Source: Campylobacter blaseri (GTDB lineage: Bacteria > Campylobacterota > Campylobacteria > Campylobacterales > Campylobacteraceae). From it: a stretch of 64,000 bases of DNA. Made by a program: the position numbers and the translations under genes. The first letter of the stretch is position 1. Every line of letters starts with the position of its first letter. Location: contig NZ_CP053841.1 of NCBI RefSeq assembly GCF_013201895.1, positions 1,488,001 to 1,552,000 on the forward strand, given 5' to 3'. Under the pieces are notes generated by a model. The model ran no database searches, was not told where the DNA came from, and saw only the letters and a list, made by a program, of their open reading frames with translations. Positions 48,524-59,117 of the stretch are shown in pieces.

Positions 48524-49912
48524 CTAAATTTTATTATCTATTATTTTTTTAGCGTTATCAAGTATAGTGTAAATATTATCTTTCATCCAATTTTTATCCA
48601 TCCACTCTTCAGGTCTAACCTCCACCCCTTGAACAATTATCCCAAAATGAAGATGATCTCCAAATGCAAGTCCAGAGCTTCCAGTATTTCCTATAATATC
48701 ACCTGCTTTTACTTGCTCTCCTTCACTAACCACAGCATTACTGCAATGAGAATGTATTGTGTATAGTCCAAAGCCATGATAAAGCACAATACTAAGCCCA
48801 TATATTCCAGTATCTTTTGCCAAAACAACAACACCATCATTACTAGCTCTAATATCAGCTTGAGCTATACTAGCTAAATCAAGACCTAAATGCCAAGACT
48901 CACTAACTGGTTTATCGTCCATAGAGTAAAATCTATGATCACCAAAGCTAGCAACTGCTTGTGCATTTTTTAAAGGATAAAAAGGCTTTAGAAAAAATTC
49001 ATCTATACTATCTTCTATTATGCTATTTGTTTTTTCATTAATTATTTTTTCATTAGCAGCTCTTAATGACTCATTTACAAATTTAAATTTATCTACACCA
49101 TGAATTTCAGATGAATTTTGTGCATAAATATTTACAAGATCCGTTATCTTTCCATCTAAAAATTCATTATTCAATTTTATATTTGATACTTTATATTTTT
49201 TATCTTGTAAATAATATCTAATTCTAGTTTTTGTCTCATTTCCTGCCATATCTATTGCTACTACATAAGCTCTAAAATCATCTTTATCGACAGGCCAAGC
49301 TACAATTGATGCATAATAGCCATCTTTATAAAAAGGTTTAACTTCATAAATTTTACCATAGTTTGTTTCTATATATACATCTTTTAACATATCATCACTA
49401 GCTTTAAAAACTACAGTAGCAGAACCGCCTTTAGTAATTTTATAAGATTGATTTAGTATATAAACTTCTGGCTTTTTAGAATCAACTACTATCCCTATTT
49501 CAGATGCAAGCTTATTTCCCATAAAAAAATTCCATCTACTTATATCACTTACCTCAACATATAATTTATAATTTTTGTTTTGATTTAACATTAATCCTTT
49601 AGGAAATTCTATACTAAGCTCTTTTTCCTTTTCAATTATCTCAAATTTCTGATCCAGTAAAATAGCTTGTTGCACACCATCATCTAAAACTATTTTTAAA
49701 GATTTAATGCCTGTATCATCTGTAACTTTAAAAGGTAAAGCTGTTTTTAAATTCCAAAAAATTTTATCTTTTAAGCTTATTTTGGGCATGTTTCTTTCAA
49801 ACATATTAGATGTATATAGGAAATAGCCTCCAACCAAGATAGATGCTAAAATTATCAGAATTACAAAAAGCCCTAAGCTACCTCCTCTTTGTCCCCTTTT
49901 AGATCTTCTCAT
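48524..49912 (-). CDS. M23 metallopeptidase (peptidoglycan endopeptidase)
   Basis: 462 residues. An N-terminal cytoplasmic basic stretch and a membrane segment (about 14-32), a ~270-residue periplasmic region, then the LytM domain: HLGLDLAS (His, Asp), HSHC and HLHFGI (His), with GNTGSSGLAFGDHLHF typical. Likely a cell-shape endopeptidase as in related Epsilonproteobacteria. It lies between tyrA and lpxC as in C. jejuni. Confidence 0.9.
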   Translation of the reverse strand: MRRSKRGQRGGSLGLFVILIILASILVGGYFLYTSNMFERNMPKISLKDKIFWNLKTALPFKVTDDTGIKSLKIVLDDGVQQAILLDQKFEIIEKEKELSIEFPKGLMLNQNKNYKLYVEVSDISRWNFFMGNKLASEIGIVVDSKKPEVYILNQSYKITKGGSATVVFKASDDMLKDVYIETNYGKIYEVKPFYKDGYYASIVAWPVDKDDFRAYVVAIDMAGNETKTRIRYYLQDKKYKVSNIKLNNEFLDGKITDLVNIYAQNSSEIHGVDKFKFVNESLRAANEKIINEKTNSIIEDSIDEFFLKPFYPLKNAQAVASFGDHRFYSMDDKPVSESWHLGLDLASIAQADIRASNDGVVVLAKDTGIYGLSIVLYHGFGLYTIHSHCSNAVVSEGEQVKAGDIIGNTGSSGLAFGDHLHFGIIVQGVEVRPEEWMDKNWMKDNIYTILDNAKKIIDNKI

Positions 49913-49971
49913 TTTTACCCTTACATTTTTTAAAGCAGATTATAGCTCACAGCGATAAACTCATGGTAAAC

Positions 49972-50802
49972 TTATAAAAACTCCCTAATTACTCTAGCAT
50001 CTCCCATCCACTCTCTAAGTTTATCCCACTCATCGTTTTCTATCATTTTAGTGCATATATCAAGCTCTTTTTTAAAAGAGTTTATTGAGTGTAGGATATT
50101 TGTTTTGTTTTGTTTAAAAATATCAGACCACATCTCAGGCGAAGATTTTGCAATACGACTAACATCGGCAAAACTTCCTCCTGCCATGTTAATAATATTT
50201 TTTTTATTTTCTTCTTTAAGAACACTGTTTACCAAAGAAAAACTTGCAACGTGTGGCAAATGGGATATAAAAGCAGCATGGTGATCGTGTCTTTTTGGAT
50301 CCATAAACACTATCTTCATACCAGCATAAGAAAAAAGCTCAACTGCCCTTTTAAGATGAAAACCACTTGTTTGCTCATCTTCACAAATTACAACAACTTG
50401 CCCTAAAAGTAGCTCTTTAAACGCCGCTTTTGGTCCTGAGTTTTCAGTTCCTGCCATTGGATGAGAGGCTATCAAATTTGCCCTAATTTCACTAGGGCAA
50501 TTCTCTAGTATCTTCTCTTTTGTGCTTCCTAAGTCTATAATTGTAGTTGTTTTTGGAATATCTTTTAGTTTTTTTAAAGTTTCTATGATAGCCTCTACAG
50601 GAATTGCTAAAAATATAACATCACATTTTGTTTTCAACTCTTCAAAACTAAAAATATCATTCACAAGTCCTAAATTTAAAGCCTCTTTTTCATTATTTTT
50701 ATCTATATCATATCCAAAAACACTATCAACAAGTTTCATATCTTTTAAACACAACCCTAAAGAGCCACCTATAAGACCCAATCCTATAATTCCTATTTTC
50801 AT
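49972..50802 (-). CDS. tyrA: prephenate dehydrogenase
   Basis: 276 residues. NAD-binding GLGLIGGSLGLCL at residues 6-18, DLGSTKEKI near 92 and SHPMAGTENSGP near 115 are characteristic. Converts prephenate to 4-hydroxyphenylpyruvate in tyrosine synthesis. Divergent from bamA. Confidence 0.94.
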   Translation of the reverse strand: MKIGIIGLGLIGGSLGLCLKDMKLVDSVFGYDIDKNNEKEALNLGLVNDIFSFEELKTKCDVIFLAIPVEAIIETLKKLKDIPKTTTIIDLGSTKEKILENCPSEIRANLIASHPMAGTENSGPKAAFKELLLGQVVVICEDEQTSGFHLKRAVELFSYAGMKIVFMDPKRHDHHAAFISHLPHVASFSLVNSVLKEENKKNIINMAGGSFADVSRIAKSSPEMWSDIFKQNKTNILHSINSFKKELDICTKMIENDEWDKLREWMGDARVIREFL

Positions 50803-50876
50803 TTTCTTCCTTAGTTACTAAATTTTAAATTTTTTATGATATTATATGGAGATTATATTTTATTTTAGGTAAAAAG

Positions 50877-53120
50877 ATGAAAAAAACGATATCTTATTTA
50901 GTTCTTAGTTCAAATTTACTCTTTGGAGTAACTATAAAATCTATTGATTTTGATGGATTGGAACAAATTTCTCCCACTGTGGCTCAAAACATTTCAGGTC
51001 TTAAGATTGGCGATAATTTAACCGGCCTTAGCACTGATAGAGCTATAACAAATTTATTTAACCAAGGTTATTTTAGTGATGCATATATAGCAGAAAAAAA
51101 TGGGCATGTAACAATCCATGTTAAAGAAAAACCAATCATTGCAAAAGTTGATTTACAAGGTGTTGTATCTAATGATTTCGAAATTATAAAAAATATTACA
51201 AATTTGAAACCTGGTCAAACTTTTGATAAACTATCTTTAAAAAATGCAAAAGATAGAGTTAAACAATATTATGAGGCAAAAGGATATTTTGACACAGTAG
51301 TTGAAATAGAAGAAAGCCCTTTAAATGAAAATAAAAATGCCTTGCATTTAACTGTAATAGTAAATAGAGGTGAAATTATAACCATTAAAAAAGTAAACTT
51401 AGTGGGTGCAGACAAGCTTAAATACAAACATATTGAACCTGCTGTTGCCAATAAACAAAGAGAAAAATTAGGTTGGATGTGGGGATTTAACAATGGAAAA
51501 CTAAAAACAGTAGATTTGCCAAATGACCCTGCTAGAATAAAAGATGAATACTATAAAAAAGGCTACTTAGATGCAAATGTTTCATCGCCATTTTTAAATA
51601 CATATATGAGTAACTATACAGCAGAACTAACATACTATGTAGAAGAGGGTAGCCAATATAAAGTTAGTGATGTAAGCATTGAAGCTCCGGGTTTTTTAAA
51701 TTTAGATACCACAAATATAATTAAAAAATTTAAACTAGGAAGTGGTGATAGATTTAGCTCAAAATGGCTTAGAAATGATATGGAAAAACTAGAAAATATG
51801 ATTGCCGATATGGGATATGCCTATGTTGATATAAACCCAGCATTATCACAAAACAAAGAAACTCTTGAAGTTGCAATCAAATACATAGTAGTACCGCATG
51901 AAGAAATTTTCGTAAGAAATGTTACTATTTCTGGAAATGAAAAGACATCTGACAAAGTTATAAGAAGAGAGATGTATTTAACAGAGGGTGAAAAATACAA
52001 TAGAACCGACCTAAGAGATTCACAAAATGCACTTAGAAGAACTGGATATTTTGACAATGTTGAAGTTACAGAGACGAAAATAAGTGATAAAGAGATTGAT
52101 TTAAATATCGCTGTAGAAGAAGCTCCAACAGGTAGCATTACAGGTGGTATTGGATATGGTAGTGGCGATGGACTACTGCTTAGTGCTTCTGTTTCTGATA
52201 GAAACCTTTTTGGTAGTGGTATTAGAGGTAGCGTTAGTATTGAAAAAAGCGATGATAAACTAAGTGGAAGTATAGGTTTTACAAATCCTAGATTATATGA
52301 TTCAATTTATAGTCTTAGCGGTAGTATATATGCTAGAGACTGGGAATGGGATGATTATAAGGAAAAAGCATATGGATTTAATGCAACACTAGGTAGACAA
52401 ATAGGAAGATATACAAATATATATTTAACCTATGAGTTAGAAAAATCTAGAATTTCAGGGCTTGATGAGTTTTACGCAGCAGCAGGCTATCAAAATGGAG
52501 AGAACATAAAAAGCTCTTTAATTCCAGCAATTAGATTTAATAATACAGATGATTATTACATTCCAAGAAGTGGAATAATTGCAGGTTTAAGTGTTGAATA
52601 TACAGGTCTTGGCGGAGATATGGACTATATAAAAACATTAGGTGATTTCAAATGGTTCTTTAGCCTAAGAGACTATGTTGATTATGACTTAATTTTTAGA
52701 TATAAAGCTAATGTAGGCTATATATCAAATGATAAAACTCTTCCTGTGAACAAAAAACAGTTCTTAGGCGGAATGAGAAGTATAAGAGGGTATGATGGTA
52801 GAAGTATCCCTAGAAATCAAATTTGCCTAGATGGCAAAGGTTGTAAATACATAGAAACTGGTGGTAAAAAAAGCTTTAATAACTCTTTGGAATTAAGTTT
52901 TCCACTTATAGATAGAATTAATATGAGATTTGTAACCTTTTTTGACTATGGAATAGTAGGTGATAGCGACTGGGATGAACATGAGAGATATAGTGCTGGT
53001 GCTGGTATAGAGTGGAGAACACCTATGGGACCATTGCAATTATTCTGGGTTAAACCTTTAAATAAAGAGCCATATGATAGCACAAATAGCTTTGAATTTA
53101 CTATAGGTGCAACTTTTTAA
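50877..53120 (+). CDS. bamA: outer membrane assembly protein BamA
   Basis: 747 residues. Signal peptide (about 1-19), POTRA repeats (about 20-400), then the 16-stranded barrel with the VRGF-equivalent motif SIRGYDGRSIP near 640 and a C-terminal strand ending in Phe (TIGATF). Inserts beta-barrel proteins such as the autotransporter of this window. It starts 74 bp from the divergent tyrA. Confidence 0.96.
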   Translation: MKKTISYLVLSSNLLFGVTIKSIDFDGLEQISPTVAQNISGLKIGDNLTGLSTDRAITNLFNQGYFSDAYIAEKNGHVTIHVKEKPIIAKVDLQGVVSNDFEIIKNITNLKPGQTFDKLSLKNAKDRVKQYYEAKGYFDTVVEIEESPLNENKNALHLTVIVNRGEIITIKKVNLVGADKLKYKHIEPAVANKQREKLGWMWGFNNGKLKTVDLPNDPARIKDEYYKKGYLDANVSSPFLNTYMSNYTAELTYYVEEGSQYKVSDVSIEAPGFLNLDTTNIIKKFKLGSGDRFSSKWLRNDMEKLENMIADMGYAYVDINPALSQNKETLEVAIKYIVVPHEEIFVRNVTISGNEKTSDKVIRREMYLTEGEKYNRTDLRDSQNALRRTGYFDNVEVTETKISDKEIDLNIAVEEAPTGSITGGIGYGSGDGLLLSASVSDRNLFGSGIRGSVSIEKSDDKLSGSIGFTNPRLYDSIYSLSGSIYARDWEWDDYKEKAYGFNATLGRQIGRYTNIYLTYELEKSRISGLDEFYAAAGYQNGENIKSSLIPAIRFNNTDDYYIPRSGIIAGLSVEYTGLGGDMDYIKTLGDFKWFFSLRDYVDYDLIFRYKANVGYISNDKTLPVNKKQFLGGMRSIRGYDGRSIPRNQICLDGKGCKYIETGGKKSFNNSLELSFPLIDRINMRFVTFFDYGIVGDSDWDEHERYSAGAGIEWRTPMGPLQLFWVKPLNKEPYDSTNSFEFTIGATF

Positions 53121-53127
53121 TTAACTT

Positions 53128-53159
53128 AATAACCTAGCATTTATAAATGCTAGGTTATT
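53128..53159. terminator. bidirectional terminator between bamA and dusB
   Basis: A perfect 32-bp palindrome, AATAACCTAGCATTTA and its complement, between two convergent genes. Confidence 0.75.
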
Positions 53160-53170
53160 TCACTACTCTT

Positions 53171-54088
53171 TTAAAAAAAATCCTCTATTGATTTTATCAT
53201 TAAACTAGCACTATTAGTATGATTGATTTCATTCCTAAAAACACTAGCATCACTCATAGATTTTGAGTATTCATGTAGATGTTTTCTAAATATAGCAACA
53301 CCCTTATCACCATAATGGCTCATTATCTCATCAAAATGACAAAGAATAATATATCTTCTAGTGTCTTTATCTATGCTTTTACCTGTTTTAATCTCATAAA
53401 AAATCCAAGGATTTCCTATGCTAGCTCGCCCAATCATTAGTCCATCAGCTCTTGTTTGTTCTAAAACATCTGTTGCATTTTTTGAAGATATATCTCCATT
53501 TGCAATAACAGGTATATTTACAGCATTTTTTGCCCTAAGTATGGCTTCATAATCAACTTTGCTTTTATAGCCCCCGTTTCTAGTTCTGCCATGTATTGCT
53601 ATGTAATCAACTCCGCAATTTTCTATATTTTTTGCAAGAATTTCAGGGATTTTCTCATCAAAACCAAGCCTAATTTTAACACTTGTATATTTTTTATTAG
53701 AATATTTTTTAATAGTATCAACAATCTTAGTTAGTAGATCAATATCTTTTAAAAGAGATGATCCAATATTTTGTTTAACTGCTTTTGGAACAGGACAGCC
53801 ACAATTTAAATCTATGCCATCAATGAAATCAAATTTATTTAAAATTTCTACTGCTTTTTTTACATTTTCTTTGTCGCTGCCGGCAATTTGAACAATATAT
53901 GGCTTTTCTAAGTCGTGCTTTTTAAGCATATGCAGGGTTTTGTCATTATTGTAAGCTAATGCATTAGCACTTATCATTTCACTAGTTGTAACATCACAAC
54001 CAAAGCGTTTTACAACACCCCTTAAAGCTATGTCTGAGTAACCAGCCAAAGGGGCTAAGAAAAGAGGTTTTTTTGAAAAATCTATCAT
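53171..54088 (-). CDS. dusB: tRNA-dihydrouridine synthase
   Basis: 305 residues. FMN-dependent reduction of tRNA uridines. LAPLAGYSD at the N-terminus, GIDLNCGCPVPK (catalytic Cys near 98), IHGRTR and ANGDISS motifs. It overlaps the upstream membrane protein gene by ATGA. Confidence 0.92.
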   Translation of the reverse strand: MIDFSKKPLFLAPLAGYSDIALRGVVKRFGCDVTTSEMISANALAYNNDKTLHMLKKHDLEKPYIVQIAGSDKENVKKAVEILNKFDFIDGIDLNCGCPVPKAVKQNIGSSLLKDIDLLTKIVDTIKKYSNKKYTSVKIRLGFDEKIPEILAKNIENCGVDYIAIHGRTRNGGYKSKVDYEAILRAKNAVNIPVIANGDISSKNATDVLEQTRADGLMIGRASIGNPWIFYEIKTGKSIDKDTRRYIILCHFDEIMSHYGDKGVAIFRKHLHEYSKSMSDASVFRNEINHTNSASLMIKSIEDFF

Positions 54089-55086
54089 CTAAAAAAATAT
54101 GATGCAGGTATTTGTTTTCCAGCCTCTCTTAAGAAAAGAAGAATTTCAAATTTTTCATACTCTCCTTCGTCTTTATAGGTTATAATCTCTTTTAATTCAT
54201 CAATCATTCCAAACTCATATAGTAAATACAAATAAGCATCCATTGCTTTTTCATCATAATTTTTTAACCTATTAAACATGGCAACCAATATATCTGGTTC
54301 TATCTTTTTGTTTAAGTCCATAGCTAGCTTCACATATTCTTTCTTGCTTATTTCTATCTCTTCGATTAAAGAGTAAAGATCATCACTAGAAAGAATAAAA
54401 TTATCTTTATTAATGTATCTATTTACTATTAGTTTTGCATCATCTTGTGAAATTTCTATATCTAACTTTTTGATATCTTCATATGTTCCACTATTTAAAA
54501 GAATCTCATATGCTTTTTTACTAAGATCATCATCTAGCTCTTTTTTATTTTTTAAAATTTCAAGAGCATAAGAGTTATCACTTTCTAATTTATTAAATTC
54601 GTTTTTAATAAATATAGGGTTTGAATTATCTAGTTTATACTTTTTAAGATCAACCACTTCTTTATTGTTTATTTTTTTTAACATATCTATAATTTCTACT
54701 ATCTCTTTATCTTCAATATCAACAGGATTATCATGCCAGGGAGAAAGAAATTTAGTAACTTCATTTGAAATTTTAAAAGTGTCTGTTTTAAAACTCTTAT
54801 CGGTTTCTGTTCCTAAAAGAATCTCTTTTGCATACTCTTTATATATCCCAGCATCATCTCTTACTGCTTTTCTCTCCATAAATATTGACAATTCATTAAG
54901 CAGTATATGCAACACTGAAAAAATAGCAAATAAAATTAGAGGTATAATAAACCATAAAGCTACTGGAAGAGTTAGTTCCATATTTAAAATAGAAGTTGTA
55001 TAGCTTGTTCCATTTTGAACAAAAACTAATACACCAACTAAGCCTATATAAATTAACGAATAAATTATAAACTGTTTTAGCTTCAT
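54085..55086 (-). CDS. conserved membrane-anchored protein, function unknown
   Basis: 333 residues. Two hydrophobic segments (about 7-25 and 40-64) anchor a long acidic helical cytoplasmic domain with TPR-like alternation. I recognise no catalytic motif. It is conserved at this place in Campylobacter (between dksA and dusB) by my recollection, coupled to dusB by ATGA. Confidence 0.75.
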   Translation of the reverse strand: MKLKQFIIYSLIYIGLVGVLVFVQNGTSYTTSILNMELTLPVALWFIIPLILFAIFSVLHILLNELSIFMERKAVRDDAGIYKEYAKEILLGTETDKSFKTDTFKISNEVTKFLSPWHDNPVDIEDKEIVEIIDMLKKINNKEVVDLKKYKLDNSNPIFIKNEFNKLESDNSYALEILKNKKELDDDLSKKAYEILLNSGTYEDIKKLDIEISQDDAKLIVNRYINKDNFILSSDDLYSLIEEIEISKKEYVKLAMDLNKKIEPDILVAMFNRLKNYDEKAMDAYLYLLYEFGMIDELKEIITYKDEGEYEKFEILLFLREAGKQIPASYFFR

Positions 55087-55097
55087 TCTATATCCTT

Positions 55098-55451
55098 TTA
55101 GCTAATATTTTTTTCTGAAATTTCTTTACAAGTCATACATAGCTTTGCACTTGGCTTAGCTTTTAATCTTGCAACACTTATGCTCTCATCGCACATTTCA
55201 CAAATTCCATATGTGCCATTTTTTATTTTAATTAAAGAAAGGTCAATATCTGTAAGCTCTTTTCTTTGTTTTGCGCTAAGAGAGTACTCTAAATTTGAAT
55301 CTGTATTAATACTTGCCATATCAAATTCATCTACTGCTCCACTTTGCCTTAACTCTTCAATATCTTTAGTAGAATCCGTAATATTTTTAATGATTTGTTC
55401 TCTGCGATCCTCTAAAAGTTTTTTCAAAAGTTCCAATTCACTTTTTTTCAT
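55098..55451 (-). CDS. dksA: DksA/TraR-family zinc-finger regulator
   Basis: 117 residues from the ATG at 55451 (AGGGAGA just upstream); a longer frame from 55517 lies inside rlmH. A coiled N-terminal helix pair is followed by the zinc-binding CEMCDESI...CMTC. Modulates RNA polymerase with ppGpp in the stringent response. It overlaps the neighbouring gene's control region. Confidence 0.88.
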   Translation of the reverse strand: MKKSELELLKKLLEDRREQIIKNITDSTKDIEELRQSGAVDEFDMASINTDSNLEYSLSAKQRKELTDIDLSLIKIKNGTYGICEMCDESISVARLKAKPSAKLCMTCKEISEKNIS

Positions 55452-55461
55452 TTTCTCCCTT

Positions 55462-55917
55462 TTATTTATGATATGGGTGGTTAGCATTAATACAAAGAGC
55501 CCTAAATATCTGCTCAAAAAGTATCAATTTTGCTATTTTATGCGAAAGAGTCAGCTTGGTTAAGCTAATAACCGCATCGGTTGATTTTTTAAAATCATCA
55601 CTAAGACCAAAAGCACCACCTATAAAAAAAGAAATTTTATTTTTCCCTGAAAATAGCTTAGCAAATTCGTAGCTATCTAAAATTTTACCTTTTTCATCTA
55701 AAGCTACATTATATCCTTCAAGCTTAGGAAGATAAACCTTATCATAAGCAATTAATGCATCTTTTTGTGTTTTAGATTGTGCTTTAGCTATCATATCATT
55801 GAAAATAACATTATCATTGATTTTAGCATATTTCTTTGACATTTTAATATACTTATCTATCTTTTCATTAAAATCATCACTATTTTTCTGTATGCTGTTT
55901 ACCAATATTTCCAACAT
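55462..55917 (-). CDS. rlmH: 23S rRNA pseudouridine1915 N3-methyltransferase
   Basis: 151 residues. SPOUT-type knot: [15 protein letters not shown] is the AdoMet motif, [20 protein letters not shown] the dimer and C-terminal region. Small single-domain enzyme acting on the assembled ribosome. Confidence 0.92.
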   Translation of the reverse strand: MLEILVNSIQKNSDDFNEKIDKYIKMSKKYAKINDNVIFNDMIAKAQSKTQKDALIAYDKVYLPKLEGYNVALDEKGKILDSYEFAKLFSGKNKISFFIGGAFGLSDDFKKSTDAVISLTKLTLSHKIAKLILFEQIFRALCINANHPYHK

Positions 55918-55937
55918 CTTTCCTAAGGTTTTAAACT

Positions 55938-56894
55938 CTATTCTTTATCTGCCGATTCTTCATCTATATTTTGCAAATTTTGACTTTCATCATCCTTAAA
56001 ATCTTCGGCAGTATCTTCTATGTTCTCGCTTTCTTCTATAGCATTACTTTCTTCACAAGGCTTCAATAGTCTTATCATATCACTAATGTATTTTTTATGT
56101 TCGCCTCTTGGAACTATTGCATCAATAAGTCCGTGCTCTAATAAAAACTCAGATTTTTGAAATCCTTCTGGTAAATCTGTACCTATAGTTTGTTTTATAA
56201 CCCTTTGTCCAGCAAAGCCTATTAGGGCACCTGGCTCAGCTATTATGATATCACCTAGCCATGCAAAAGAAGCACTTACTCCACCCATTGTAGGATCCGT
56301 TAAAACAGATATGAATGGAATTTTATGTTCAGATAGCTTTTTAATAGCTGCTGCAGTTTTGCTCATTTGCATTAAAGAGTATGTACTTTCTTGCATCCTA
56401 GCTCCGCCACTTGCACTAACTATTATAAGAGCCTCATTTTTCTTAATAGATCTATTTACAGCCCTAACGATTTTTTCTCCTTCAACAGAACCTAAAGATC
56501 CACCCATAAAATTAAAATCAAAAACAACTAATTGAGCATTTATGCCATTTATTTTAATCTCTCCACTAATAACTGAACTATATCTTCCCGTTTTAGCTTC
56601 ATTTTCTTTAATACGTTTTCTATAGGATTTTTTATCAACAAATTTAAGAGGGTCAACTGGCTGTAGATTAGTATCATGTTCAACAAAAGTATCTTCGTCA
56701 GCTAGTATATTTATTCTCTCTTGTGTAGTAAGTCTAATGTGATATGAACATTTTGGACATACATTAAGACTAGCTTCAACTTCCTTATAATACATCAAAG
56801 AGTTGCAATTGGTGCACTTTATCCAATGAGCAGGTGCTTCGCTTGGGTCTGCTTGTTTTCTTCTTCTTGTTGAAAATATATCAGCAAAATTCAT
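55938..56894 (-). CDS. accD: acetyl-CoA carboxylase carboxyltransferase beta subunit
   Basis: About 318 residues from the ATG at 56894 (GAGG upstream; a frame from 56927 is possible). The four-Cys zinc ribbon (CTNC...CPKC, near 28-50) and the crotonase-like core ([27 protein letters not shown]) are complete. A very acidic ~45-residue C-terminal tail follows, and resembles a disordered extension. Confidence 0.93.
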   Translation of the reverse strand: MNFADIFSTRRRKQADPSEAPAHWIKCTNCNSLMYYKEVEASLNVCPKCSYHIRLTTQERINILADEDTFVEHDTNLQPVDPLKFVDKKSYRKRIKENEAKTGRYSSVISGEIKINGINAQLVVFDFNFMGGSLGSVEGEKIVRAVNRSIKKNEALIIVSASGGARMQESTYSLMQMSKTAAAIKKLSEHKIPFISVLTDPTMGGVSASFAWLGDIIIAEPGALIGFAGQRVIKQTIGTDLPEGFQKSEFLLEHGLIDAIVPRGEHKKYISDMIRLLKPCEESNAIEESENIEDTAEDFKDDESQNLQNIDEESADKE

Positions 56895-57007
56895 TTTATC
56901 AACCTCACTATTGCAAATTTTATACATTATAACTAAAATTATCTTATTTTTTCTTATGTTTTAAGAAATTATGGCTTCTTTTATTTTTAATCCTATATAA
57001 TAGCACT

Positions 57008-57625
57008 ATGCAAGGGTTTATAATTAGAGTACAAAAAGTAAGAGATGAGGATTGTATTGTATATATACTTACAAAGCAAAATATAATTAGAGGATATAGA
57101 TTTTATGGGGCTAGGCACTCTAAAATTACACATGGATATAAAATAGATTTTGAACTAGAAGAGTCGCCAAATTTTATGCCTAGAATTATAAATACAATGC
57201 ACCTTGGATTTAAATGGCTTCTTGATAGAAATAAACTATTTCTTTGGCAAGAATTTCTAAGGCTTTTTTATACTCACTTAAAAGATGTGGAAGATGTGGA
57301 TAGTCTCTATTTTGACGTTCTTGATGAGTGTGCTAAAAAATTAGATAAGCAAAATGCAAAAAGGTTGTTTCTAGAAGCTTACATTAAAATATTAAAAAAA
57401 GAGGGAAGACTGCACAAGGAGAAATTTTGCTTTCTTTGTGATGAAGAGATAGATTCTAAAAATATTGCACTTGCAAGAGCTTTTTTACCAGCACATGAGA
57501 ATTGTATCAACAAAAAAGGCTTTAATACATTAAAAATAGATGAGTTTTTTGAGAGTGAGAAAACCTTTAATCTATCTGATGATGATGTCTATAGGCTTTA
57601 TCAAATTGTCCTTGAAGGATTTTAA
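57008..57625 (+). CDS. recO: RecO recombination protein
   Basis: 205 residues. Short epsilonproteobacterial RecO: N-terminal OB fold (residues 1-70, GFIIRVQKVRDEDCIVYIL), a helical middle, and a C-terminal CFLCDEE zinc-like half motif. Helps RecF/RecR load RecA. Convergent with ttcA. Confidence 0.85.
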   Translation: MQGFIIRVQKVRDEDCIVYILTKQNIIRGYRFYGARHSKITHGYKIDFELEESPNFMPRIINTMHLGFKWLLDRNKLFLWQEFLRLFYTHLKDVEDVDSLYFDVLDECAKKLDKQNAKRLFLEAYIKILKKEGRLHKEKFCFLCDEEIDSKNIALARAFLPAHENCINKKGFNTLKIDEFFESEKTFNLSDDDVYRLYQIVLEGF

Positions 57626-57687
57626 TAAAATATATTGATTGCTTTTTATGAAAATTTTACTAATTACTTAAAAATAAGAGATATTTT

Positions 57688-58437
57688 CTACTCTATATTA
57701 AAAAATGTATCTTTATGGATATTTTCAAAAGATGATTTTAAACTTATAAAAAGTTTTGGATTTTGCTCTTCTAAAGAGTGTAATAGTTTTTTTGTTTGTG
57801 CTCTTGCTGTAGGCATTTTAATATCCACACCCTTAGTTGCTGGACAAAAATCTTCATCAGTACTAACTGTGAGTTCATTATTTTTTGCACAATCTATTAA
57901 CTGTCTTTCTCTAACTAGTATAAGTGGCCTAATAACTTTTAATCCATTTTCCGCTGTATATTTTGGAGGAAGTGTTCTTAGTGATCCATTGTGGGTAAAA
58001 TTCATAAAAAAACTCTCAGCAGCATCATCAAAATGGTGCCCTAATGCTAATTTATTAAATCCATTTTCTAAAGCATATGTATACAAATACCCTCTTCTCA
58101 TTCGAGAGCAAAAACTACATATAGAGGTATTTTTACGCATTTTTTCTTTAGAAATTTCAAAAATATTGCTATTTATTATGTCGTGAGGAATATTATGCTC
58201 TTTGCAATGATTTATTAAAAAGCTAAAATCTTCTCCTACACCATATCCCAAAGTAACTGCTTTAAATGTCCAATTGTTTGGGCTAACTTTTTGAAAATGA
58301 TTTAACAAATGGGCTAAAACTAGACTATCTTTTCCACCACTTAGCCCAAGTAAAATTTTATCACCCTCTTCAAACATTGAATACTTGGCATTAGTTTGCC
58401 CAACAATGCGCATTAGTTTTTTACTCAAATTTATCAT
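57688..58437 (-). CDS. ttcA: tRNA 2-thiocytidine(32) synthetase
   Basis: 249 residues. PP-loop SGGKDS (33-38) and the CxxC pair SICSFCSRMRRG (Cys107, Cys110), which with the later Cys (TDEDFCPA) bind the iron-sulfur cluster. GHHFDDAAE is the second conserved motif. Overlaps mtnN by ATGA. Confidence 0.9.
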   Translation of the reverse strand: MINLSKKLMRIVGQTNAKYSMFEEGDKILLGLSGGKDSLVLAHLLNHFQKVSPNNWTFKAVTLGYGVGEDFSFLINHCKEHNIPHDIINSNIFEISKEKMRKNTSICSFCSRMRRGYLYTYALENGFNKLALGHHFDDAAESFFMNFTHNGSLRTLPPKYTAENGLKVIRPLILVRERQLIDCAKNNELTVSTDEDFCPATKGVDIKMPTARAQTKKLLHSLEEQNPKLFISLKSSFENIHKDTFFNIE

Positions 58438-59117
58438 ATATTTTCTATCATTTTTAGAACAAAAATTGCACTTTTTTCTGCACTTTCTATAACAAACTTT
58501 TCAAAATCAAACTCAGCTTTTTTTCCAGCCTCATCGCTAATAGCCCTAAGTATGAAAAAGGGAATATTCAAAGATGAGCAAACACAAGCAACGCTAGCAC
58601 CTTCCATCTCTACGACATCGGCATTAAACTCTTTTTTTATCCAATTTTTCTTATCTTCATCACTGATAAATTGATCTCCACTTGCAATGATTCCAGAATG
58701 CAGTTTTATATCTAATTTTTTTGCAGTGTTTTCTGCTATTTTAATTAAATTTTTATCTGCAAAATAAAAATGTTCACTTTCTGAAATATATCCAAAAGGG
58801 TGCCCAAAAGCTGTTAGGTCAACATCGTGTTGAACTAAAGATTTTGCATAAAACATATCACCAATCTTTAAGTTTTCATCTAAAGCCCCAGCAACTCCTG
58901 TAAAAAGTAAAATTTCAGCCTTAAATTTTTCTATCATGATAGTTGCACTAAGAGATGAGTTTACTTTTCCTATTTTTGAATAGGCAATTATAATTTCATG
59001 ATTTTTATAATTTGTTAGATAAAATGTATTATTAGCATACTTTATCTTTTTAGTTTGTAATTTTTCTAAAAGAGGCTTAATTTCTTCTGGCATAGCTCCT
59101 AGTACTGCTATTTTCAA
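58434..59117 (-). CDS. mtnN: methylthioadenosine/S-adenosylhomocysteine nucleosidase
   Basis: 227 residues. Cleaves adenine from MTA and SAH (also in the futalosine menaquinone pathway of Campylobacter). AMPEEIKPLL, FTGVAGAL, DQFISDED and VEMEGASVACVC are the hallmark motifs. The start is TTG (59117), sharing bases with the fabD stop (TTGA). Confidence 0.93.
   Translation of the reverse strand: MKIAVLGAMPEEIKPLLEKLQTKKIKYANNTFYLTNYKNHEIIIAYSKIGKVNSSLSATIMIEKFKAEILLFTGVAGALDENLKIGDMFYAKSLVQHDVDLTAFGHPFGYISESEHFYFADKNLIKIAENTAKKLDIKLHSGIIASGDQFISDEDKKNWIKKEFNADVVEMEGASVACVCSSLNIPFFILRAISDEAGKKAEFDFEKFVIESAEKSAIFVLKMIENI

Noticed and set aside
55938-56040. Acidic accD tail as evidence of a fused or extra domain
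   Set aside because: It is low-complexity Glu/Asp/Asn-rich sequence without a recognisable fold; disordered tails of this kind occur in Campylobacter proteins.
57635-58186. 183-residue plus-strand frame opposite ttcA
   Set aside because: It lies almost wholly antisense to ttcA, whose PP-loop and CxxC motifs are intact, and has no recognisable domain.
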